This document shows, piece after piece, positions 43,996 to 49,894 of a DNA stretch of 49,894 bases. Origin of the DNA: an uncultured Erythrobacter sp. (GTDB lineage: Bacteria; Pseudomonadota; Alphaproteobacteria; Sphingomonadales; Sphingomonadaceae); assembly GCA_947498065.1 (NCBI GenBank), contig CANMIS010000006.1, forward strand, positions 1-49,894. The letters are read 5' to 3'. A model generated the notes under the pieces. That model was given only the letters and a program-made list of their open reading frames with translations, did not search any database and had not been told where the DNA came from. The translations under genes and the position numbers were made by a program. Position 1 is the stretch's first letter. The number at the start of each line of letters is the position of its first letter.

Positions 43996-44331
43996 ATGAC
44001 CCGGATCAGCAATTCCGAACAGGTGCTGGCGCTGGTCCGGGCGCAATTGCAGCGCATGGCAAAGCGCGAGAAGACCGGCGCCAAGGCACGCAGCACCAAG
44101 GCGAACACTGAGGCACTGAGCAGCCGCGAGATGATCGACGCACTGGCCGCGATTGACGGTCTGTCGCAGGACGACTTTGTCCGCGGATTTGTGCGGGCGC
44201 TGCTGACGGAGGAGTTTGGCGAGAGCATTGCCAACTCGCCTGAGTTTCAGAGCGTGGTGGACCGCACGGCTGGCGCGATCCGGGATGACCGGCAGGTGGC
44301 GGAGATGCTGCGCGAAGTGCGCGGCAGCTGA
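43996..44331 (+). CDS. Unknown 111-aa protein downstream of fliA
   Basis: A helical, charged protein: a basic N-terminus (QRMAKREKTGAKARSTKA), then MIDALAAIDGLSQDDFVRGF and FGESIANSPEFQSVVDRTAG, ending REVRGS. It starts 31 bp after the TPR gene on the same strand with high GC, so the ORF is likely real. It resembles neither FlgM nor FliT closely, yet its size and position after a sigma-28 gene make an anti-sigma or chaperone role worth a test. No membrane segment or signal peptide. Confidence 0.6.
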   Translation: MTRISNSEQVLALVRAQLQRMAKREKTGAKARSTKANTEALSSREMIDALAAIDGLSQDDFVRGFVRALLTEEFGESIANSPEFQSVVDRTAGAIRDDRQVAEMLREVRGS

Positions 44332-44390
44332 TTGAGCGCTCCTACGCTGGAGGCCTCGCTGCAGGCGGTGCGGGGGTTTGGAACACGTTT

Positions 44391-44426
44391 GCGATTTTCG
44401 AAAGTGTGACTTTTGGGGAAAATCGC
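44391..44426. repeat. Nested inverted repeat, copy A
   Basis: GCGATTTTC (44391-44399) and GAAAATCGC (44418-44426) are perfect 9-bp inverted copies. Inside the loop lies AAAGT-GTG-ACTTT (44401-44413), itself an inverted repeat. No T-run follows, so it is not a standard terminator. Confidence 0.65.
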
Positions 44427-44459
44427 GTAATTTTAGAGTGTTAACGCATGCTCGCGGTG

Positions 44460-44476
44460 CAAAAGTGTGACTTTTG
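44460..44476. repeat. Palindrome CAAAAGT-GTG-ACTTTTG, copy B
   Basis: A perfect 7-bp inverted repeat around GTG. It shares AAAGTGTGACTTTTGG with copy A, 61 bp away, but lacks the outer 9-bp arms. Confidence 0.65.
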
Positions 44477-44643
44477 GCGAAATTTGTGGGGAGCCGCTGA
44501 TGTTGGAATGTGTCGCTGCGATACATGACCTGAAACCTGCTGAGAAACCGGTTTGGGGGTAGCGGGTGGCGGCGAGGTAGGAAAATAGTGACGGTCTCTC
44601 TAACTTATCAAAGAATTTACCCTTCTATTCAGGAAACCTCACG

Positions 44644-45237
44644 ATGAACGTCAAATACAATGTGCCCGAGAAAGAAATCAGAGCATCATTTAACGACGAA
44701 ACAATCCGCGTTTATCAGGCCTACAACCACCAGATTGCTGACTCTGCGTTGGAAGCTGGAACATTTGTATCGCCACCATTCAAACTTGAGCGGATGACTT
44801 GGATAAAGCCGTCGTTTTTATGGACGATGTACAGATCTGGTTGGGGACTAAAAGATAAAGACCAAGCGAGAATTTTGGCAATTGATATCAGTCATGAAGG
44901 CTTCCGATGGGCACTGGAACATAGCTGCCAAAGCCATAAAGATCCATCGATGTCCGCAGAAGAGTGGAGCGAACTAAAGGCCACGAATCCGGTACGCATA
45001 CAGTGGGATCCTGAGAGGAATATACTACTGGAGCCGTTGCCGTACAGAGCAATTCAGATTGGAATTGGTGGAAGTGCAGTGTCACGATATATCAACGAAT
45101 GGATCAAGAACATAACTGACATGACGAGCTTAACCCAATCGATCTATCAGCATCTAAACGATTGTGATTATGCGCGCGCTTCCGAACTCCTACCAACCGA
45201 GCGTCCTTACTGTCTTAACTCGAGTCAAGCCATATAG
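44644..45237 (+). CDS. DUF4291 family protein
   Basis: A 197-aa protein showing the DUF4291 signatures in order: IRASFNDETIRVYQAYNHQI near 12-31, PPFKLERMTWIKPSFLWTMY near 44-63, RSGWGLKDKDQARILAI, VRIQWDPERNILLEPLPYRA near 118-137, and ERPYCL near the end. Family length is about 190-200, so it is complete. Function is unknown. A weak AGGAAA precedes ATG 44644. GC content is low compared with the fliA block, and the gene is common as an isolated accessory gene in bacteria. It converges with the TPR gene of the RHS pair, 52 bp apart. Confidence 0.9.
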   Translation: MNVKYNVPEKEIRASFNDETIRVYQAYNHQIADSALEAGTFVSPPFKLERMTWIKPSFLWTMYRSGWGLKDKDQARILAIDISHEGFRWALEHSCQSHKDPSMSAEEWSELKATNPVRIQWDPERNILLEPLPYRAIQIGIGGSAVSRYINEWIKNITDMTSLTQSIYQHLNDCDYARASELLPTERPYCLNSSQAI

Positions 45238-45289
45238 AACGAAAGCGAAGAACCGAAAGAGTAACCACAAACCTAACCTGATGAAGACG

Positions 45290-45724
45290 TTAACGTTCGC
45301 TTGCGATTTTGGCATCTGTAAAGCACTTTTTTGCTGCTTCGTGCTCTCCGATCTTTTGCATTAGCTCACCCATCGCCTCATATGCTTCTGCTAGGTTCGG
45401 TTCGGATTCAATCGCATACTGATACCGATCAAATGCCGCGCGATGATTTCCCTTTCGCAGCTCACCAAGCCCCACAAGGTATTGATACCGAGCGATAACT
45501 CTGTCTGGGTTTAAAGCGATAGCATTTTCATAGTGGGCTACCGCGCGCTGGAGCTCTCTATCAAAGTAACTAATATGGCCTAGGCACTCACTCAAGAAAC
45601 TCTCGGACAGAATTTCCCTTTCCTTCGCAAAAAAAACCTCTGCAGCTTCGGCATTGCCAGCCTTCAGGAGAGATACCAAGGTATCCGTAGTTCTTTTTTG
45701 CTGTTCAGGATGTTCTACTCTCAC
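45290..45724 (-). CDS. Small TPR protein, candidate immunity partner of the RHS protein
   Basis: A 144-aa soluble helical protein with about three TPR units (LQRAVAHYENAIALNPDRVI, HRAAFDRYQYAIESEPNLAE, AYEAMGELMQKIGEHEAAKK). Its GTG start (45724) overlaps the TGA of the RHS gene as GTGA, so the two are translationally coupled. Genes directly after a polymorphic-toxin gene usually encode its immunity protein; TPR proteins are not the commonest type, so this is inference. It has no signal peptide, so it acts in the cytoplasm. No second immunity-like gene lies downstream on this strand. Confidence 0.7.
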   Translation of the reverse strand: MRVEHPEQQKRTTDTLVSLLKAGNAEAAEVFFAKEREILSESFLSECLGHISYFDRELQRAVAHYENAIALNPDRVIARYQYLVGLGELRKGNHRAAFDRYQYAIESEPNLAEAYEAMGELMQKIGEHEAAKKCFTDAKIASER

Positions 45725-48700
45725 CTTCTTTTAACCCCTACAATTAGCCTATTGAACGCGTCCAATTGGCTCTCCGGAACACCGTAGTTCCTCAGTCCGG
45801 TTCCTTCTAGGCCTTCAAAATTGTATTTCAGCGCATCAACTCCTCGCGAGCCTTGCTGGTTCACCTTTGGCAGCCCCCGGAAGCCTCTCGCGTCTAGAAC
45901 GAATTCCAAAACTTCTTGTGGGCCGCGAGCCGCCGCATTGTCAAACGCTTCGGCCTTAGAGGCCAGTTCACTGAGGTATTTGGCCGAATTCGTTCCCGCT
46001 ATAGGCGGCTGCAGCGCTTGTGTAATTAGCGTCCTCTCTGCTTCTAGGGCTGACATTTTTCGATGAAGTATAATGGTATCAGCAGTTCTTGCTCCGAGCC
46101 CTGTTCGAGCATATGATCCGATTGCGATTGGCGCACGAAGAGCGTTGGCACCACCGGAGAAGGTTGGCGGCAAGCCCTCAAGAACTCCAAAGACTCCGAA
46201 TTGGTCTATATCTCGAGGGAGATGCGCGATGTCGTTTCCGACCATGCCTCCCCAATTGAGAAGCCCTCCAAATGCGCCCTCATTGTTCTCTCTGAACGGA
46301 GGCGACCACACCTCTCGAGGGAAGTCAACGCCTCGTTGAAGCCGTGAAATTGATGTCCCATCATCTAACGGATCAGGGGCAAATACGCCTCGAGCAAAAG
46401 GATTGCTATTAGCCACAGCAATTTGAATGCCTGCGCTCTCAATTACATCGCGTCCCAAAGTCGATGCGCCATAGGCAACATCACCAGCAGGATTGAGGAT
46501 GCTAAAGGTGCGGACCGCAAATATTCTTAGACTAGCGCCCCCATCAGCCTCACCGAACGCGATGCTTTGCAGAGCCATGGTGTCGGATGGAGCATCAATA
46601 TATAGATCCCCAATATCAGTGGCGCCTGTTGGGTTCCCACTCATCGTAAATGGCCCCGTCTTGATGACGTAAACCCCATCACTGACAGCATCAACGTTAT
46701 CAAAGCGGAAAATGTAGTTCTTGCCGTCAGTCCCCGCCACAGTTGCGCCAGTAAAGCCGGCTGGGGTGTTGAGGCTAGCACTTCCTCCAGAACCCGTTAC
46801 GCTCACTCCCAACTCATTGAGTGCAGGCAATGCAGCTTGAAAGTCTTCTCGGTCGATCACTTGTTGCAACGTCAGTCCAACTGGGGCTGGCGATGTCTCG
46901 ATTGGATCGCTTTCAATTGTGACTGCTGGTCGTTGAACTGATCTTGATGCAACCGCCCCAGCCAATGATTGTCCCAGCACTTGGCCGATGACATCAGGGA
47001 GGCCTGCTTCGATAGCGCGGCCAAAGCTGGATCCTTCGATTGCAGAGCGTGTTGCGGCGCTGGCGAAAAGACGGGCTGCGCCAATGGCTGTGTGGCTCGC
47101 AATATTGCCCGGAGTCAGGTCAGCGCCTTCTAGGGCCTTGAGACTATTACCACCGATTGCGCTGCCTACCCCGGCAGCGACACCGGCAGCGGCAACACCG
47201 GCAAAGCTAAACTTGCTTTGCAGGCCGGTTGCAGTTGCGATGCCTTGGGTTATCGCGCTGGACAGCACGCCGCGAGTAACGCTGCTGCCAAAGCTGCTGC
47301 CAGAGAGGAACTTGCCGACCTTTCCGACTTTCGTCAGATCTCCCAGTCCCTTGAAGCCACCGCCGACCGCCCCGCCTAAGGCAGCCAGACCCACGCTCTT
47401 AAAGCTGAACTTGTCTTGGATGCCGGTAGCAAGTCCAACCGCCTGACTGGCGACTGAGCCAGCGGCGCCCGCAACGGCTCCGCCTGCAATCCCCGCTCCG
47501 ACCGCACCCAGTCCTTTAAAGGCTGCGATCGCGCCTGGCCCCGCCCATATGGCCACACCAATCGCAACGACAGCCAGCAGCACCTGCCCGAACACACCGC
47601 ACTTGTTGCCTTTACCCTTAGGCGGAAGCGGAGTGCCGGGCTGAGTATCGCCAATCGCTTCTGCTGGGTTGTACGGCGCGATTGTGCTGGCGTTGTGCTG
47701 GTTCGATTGAACCCCGGGCGGCACGCGCAGGGTCTGACCCGCCGCTAGCGTGCTGGCCGCTGACAGGCCGTTTGCCTCGGCCAGCTTGTACCAAAGGCTG
47801 CCATTGCCCCACAGAGTTTGAGCCACTTGCTGAAGGTTCTCGCCGCCGCGTGCGGTGTAGCCGCCGCTGCCTTCCTGATGGGTGGAACCGTTGATTGCGG
47901 TGTAGGCGAGCCCGAAATCGGCATGCAGCGTGCCGTTGGTGTCGCCGCCGCGATAGGGCCCGGGATCATCAGAATTGGTCGCAACCCGATCGTTGATCGA
48001 AGTCGCGTAATCGGTGTTGGCGGTGCCGTTATTGGTTACCTCGCCCATCCGCTGACCACCGAAGTAGTAGGCGCGCAAGGACGGGGTGTTGCCACCAAAG
48101 TTGACGCTGCTCTCATCACGCTGAAGGACAAGGCCGTCGATGGTCGTCTCATAGCGTTTTGTATGCGAGTTGTATCCGCCGCCTGTGCTCGCCTGGATCA
48201 GGTGATCGTTACGGTCATAGGTATGGAACGTGTTTGACTGTCCATCACGGTTGCGCAGATTGATCTGATATTGCCGCGCGGTGTCGGTCCATTTGTATGT
48301 GTAGGTCGTGTAGCTATCTGGCCAGAGCCCGTCGCCGGAGCTGGATGGTGCGGTGTTGAAGTGGTACACAGGGTTGGAATAGCTGTTGTTTTCGCGCCAG
48401 TTCTTAGTCTCGGAGTGGTACAGCAAATCACCCGTGGAGCTGCCGCGTGAGAGGGCAGATGAGATGTTTGTAGGATCACTGCCCGTGCCATCGGCTGAGA
48501 AGTAGTTGACCGTGTGGGTGAAGTGCCACTTGTTGTCGCTGGTCTTCGTTTTTGAACGCTCTGAGATTACCTGACCGCGGTCATTGTAGTGAAGTTCATA
48601 ACGAAGGTGGGTGAGCGCGCCAGCGGATGTGTATTCGGCATGGCCGTTAACTCGGCCAAGGATATCGTAGCTGGTGGTGGCGCGGGTCACACCGTTAATC

Positions 48701-49894
48701 TTGACCGTGGTAAGCCGGCCACCGGCATCGTAGGAATACACTTCGGCGGCCTTGTTGCCCGTACGGGCGGTCGCGCGTTCACCTGCGGAATTGTAGGCAA
48801 TTTCAGTACCATTTGCCCCGCGGGCAATGGTATTGCCGCTGCGCACACCATCAGCGACGACCATGCGGTTCATGGTATCATAGCGGTACCAAAGATTCTG
48901 ATTTGCAGTGCTGTTGAGGAAGGTGCCTGTGGTCGACATATTGCGATAGGTTGCATCGATATTACGCACGTTGCCATTGGCGTCATAGGCCCAGGTTTTG
49001 ACTACGTTGTGATTGCCAGTTGCAGCATCATCATAATATTGAGTGATGCGCCCCAGCGCATCATAGGTGGCGTGGCCATCTTGCAGTGTCTCATCGGTAA
49101 TCGTGTAGATGATGGCAACCGGCGTCGGCGCATATAGGTCATAGAATAGAGGATCAATCGGCGGGCGGCCAACCGCAAGAGGATCATCAGAAGGGTAGAA
49201 ACCCTGTTCTGCATTGATCAGGATATTCTTCAATTCGCTCAGCGAGTAATTTTCGAAAATGTAGTCATACCACTGATTATTGCCGCCAATGCCACCGTCC
49301 CCGGTCGGAAACTCGTCATGAGTAGGCGGAAAGCCTTCTCCGGGCCCGTCTGGTGGTCGGTTTTGCCATTCATAATGCGCGGCTTCGAGGGCCGGAAAAA
49401 CCCATGGCGATGTGGCGCGACCAGCGCGATTTACGACCTTCTCGCTGATAAGGTTGCCGCTACGGTCATAACCATAGATGGCTGTCTTATTGTTCCAGTT
49501 AGTGTCAACAACTTCAGATTGTCCGAGAATGTGCTGCTTGATGTTTCCAGTATTGTAATATTCGTAGGAATTTTGCTTCCAGGTATGACCGTAAGTATTG
49601 ACGCTGTTTTCTGAGATAACGCGGCCTGCGGTATCGTAGATGTATGAGAAATCCTCACCGCTCTTAGCAGTGCGTGAGACAGTTCTTCCAAAGATATCCG
49701 TAGTCGAAACGCTCGCGAGGATACCATCTGCTGTACTAGCCCGGTCCGCCTCTGTGCTGGTCGTCTGGACCCAGCCACCGGTTGCACCGATGCCAGTGCC
49801 GGTGGCCTCTATCGCGCCGTCCCAACTATAGCTGGTGTTTGTTACATCGCCGCCAAAGGCGCGTTGTGAGGTGACGCGTCCGAGCGCGTCGTAA
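45721..49894 (-). CDS. RHS-repeat protein with LysM domain and variable C-terminus, 5' end beyond window
   Basis: The frame is open without a stop from the right edge to TGA at 45721, giving at least 1390 residues; the start is outside. Residues 1-650 (counted from the edge) are YD-type RHS repeats such as YDALGRVTSQ, YDTAGR, YDRSGNLI, YDANGNV. A LysM domain follows at about 677-729 (TARGGENLQQVAQTLWGNGS ... AAGQTLRVPPG). Then comes a Gly/Ala-rich hydrophobic region with two similar GIQDKFSF / GLQSKFSF units (about 765-930), then a variable C-terminal part. The last about 120 residues (from about 46085) look like a separate domain with HRKMSALEAERTL, KYLSELASKAEAF and EVLEFVLDARGF. It resembles no toxin family I can name. 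The canonical RHS-core DPxGL motif is not seen. It is probably a surface or contact-dependent polymorphic toxin. Confidence 0.88.
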   Translation of the reverse strand, partial: YDALGRVTSQRAFGGDVTNTSYSWDGAIEATGTGIGATGGWVQTTSTEADRASTADGILASVSTTDIFGRTVSRTAKSGEDFSYIYDTAGRVISENSVNTYGHTWKQNSYEYYNTGNIKQHILGQSEVVDTNWNNKTAIYGYDRSGNLISEKVVNRAGRATSPWVFPALEAAHYEWQNRPPDGPGEGFPPTHDEFPTGDGGIGGNNQWYDYIFENYSLSELKNILINAEQGFYPSDDPLAVGRPPIDPLFYDLYAPTPVAIIYTITDETLQDGHATYDALGRITQYYDDAATGNHNVVKTWAYDANGNVRNIDATYRNMSTTGTFLNSTANQNLWYRYDTMNRMVVADGVRSGNTIARGANGTEIAYNSAGERATARTGNKAAEVYSYDAGGRLTTVKINGVTRATTSYDILGRVNGHAEYTSAGALTHLRYELHYNDRGQVISERSKTKTSDNKWHFTHTVNYFSADGTGSDPTNISSALSRGSSTGDLLYHSETKNWRENNSYSNPVYHFNTAPSSSGDGLWPDSYTTYTYKWTDTARQYQINLRNRDGQSNTFHTYDRNDHLIQASTGGGYNSHTKRYETTIDGLVLQRDESSVNFGGNTPSLRAYYFGGQRMGEVTNNGTANTDYATSINDRVATNSDDPGPYRGGDTNGTLHADFGLAYTAINGSTHQEGSGGYTARGGENLQQVAQTLWGNGSLWYKLAEANGLSAASTLAAGQTLRVPPGVQSNQHNASTIAPYNPAEAIGDTQPGTPLPPKGKGNKCGVFGQVLLAVVAIGVAIWAGPGAIAAFKGLGAVGAGIAGGAVAGAAGSVASQAVGLATGIQDKFSFKSVGLAALGGAVGGGFKGLGDLTKVGKVGKFLSGSSFGSSVTRGVLSSAITQGIATATGLQSKFSFAGVAAAGVAAGVGSAIGGNSLKALEGADLTPGNIASHTAIGAARLFASAATRSAIEGSSFGRAIEAGLPDVIGQVLGQSLAGAVASRSVQRPAVTIESDPIETSPAPVGLTLQQVIDREDFQAALPALNELGVSVTGSGGSASLNTPAGFTGATVAGTDGKNYIFRFDNVDAVSDGVYVIKTGPFTMSGNPTGATDIGDLYIDAPSDTMALQSIAFGEADGGASLRIFAVRTFSILNPAGDVAYGASTLGRDVIESAGIQIAVANSNPFARGVFAPDPLDDGTSISRLQRGVDFPREVWSPPFRENNEGAFGGLLNWGGMVGNDIAHLPRDIDQFGVFGVLEGLPPTFSGGANALRAPIAIGSYARTGLGARTADTIILHRKMSALEAERTLITQALQPPIAGTNSAKYLSELASKAEAFDNAAARGPQEVLEFVLDARGFRGLPKVNQQGSRGVDALKYNFEGLEGTGLRNYGVPESQLDAFNRLIVGVKRR

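Larger units (their letters stand above)
44332..44643. other. Spacer with nested palindromic repeats
   Basis: This 312-bp spacer separates the GC-rich fliA block from the DUF4291/RHS region. It holds no credible gene. Two related palindromes lie at 44391-44426 and 44460-44476; the rest shows no other obvious structure. Confidence 0.6.

Noticed and set aside
49318..49614. 98-aa plus-strand frame near the right edge
   Set aside because: The minus-strand RHS frame is continuous through this interval with clear YD repeats, so this is a shadow.

Overview
The window reads as chromosome from an alphaproteobacterium, most likely a sphingomonad of the Erythrobacter type. This is inferred from protein character: a bacterial alternative oxidase, a large TonB receptor beside a TPR-sulfotransferase, a BCCT transporter and CtrA-like TTAACCAT DNA. 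No rRNA, tRNA, CRISPR array or transposase was seen.

1-8.8 kb is a GC-rich metabolic block. It holds the tail of a FAH-family gene, a cupin protein overlapping glutathione-dependent formaldehyde dehydrogenase (frmA), an alternative oxidase, a carboxymuconolactone-decarboxylase-like gene overlapping a glyoxalase/VOC gene, alanine dehydrogenase divergent from an aldehyde dehydrogenase, an FMN alpha-hydroxy-acid oxidase and a small exported protein.

8.8-22.2 kb is envelope and signalling: a DCC-family protein; a TpsB/FhaC-type outer-membrane transporter divergent from an exported FecR-domain protein with a very acidic Asp/Asn/Gly repeat tail; a CHASE2-GGDEF(degenerate)-EAL membrane protein; a TPR-sulfotransferase; a TonB-dependent receptor; and a BCCT transporter bracketed by two very AT-rich spacers.

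22.8-43.4 kb is a flagellar hook-basal-body locus in two divergent operons separated by 647 bp. The minus operon is fliQ-fliR-flhB-flhA-TPR. The plus operon is flgF-flgG-flgA-flgH-flgI-flgB-flgC-fliE-fliF-(131-aa unknown)-fliH-fliI-fliJ-(fliK-like)-flgD-flgE-fliM-like-fliN-fliO-fliP-fliA, with most neighbours overlapping by 1-8 bp. Export gate, ATPase, rod, P and L rings and hook are present. The rotor is strongly reduced: a 131-aa protein sits where fliG belongs, the FliM-like protein is only 256 aa and lacks the usual motifs, FliF is short, and no stator, filament, cap, hook-filament junction or chemotaxis gene lies in the window. FlhB carries NPEH where NPTH is expected. This is the strongest candidate for an unusual system here: a divergent flagellum or a flagellum-derived export structure. 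GC content is lower across the export/rod/hook genes and jumps back up at fliA.

43.4-49.9 kb holds a TPR protein and a 111-aa unknown behind fliA, then a palindrome-bearing spacer, a DUF4291 gene, and on the minus strand a large RHS-repeat/LysM protein running off the right edge. The RHS gene overlaps a small TPR gene by GTGA, an arrangement typical of a polymorphic toxin with a candidate immunity partner.
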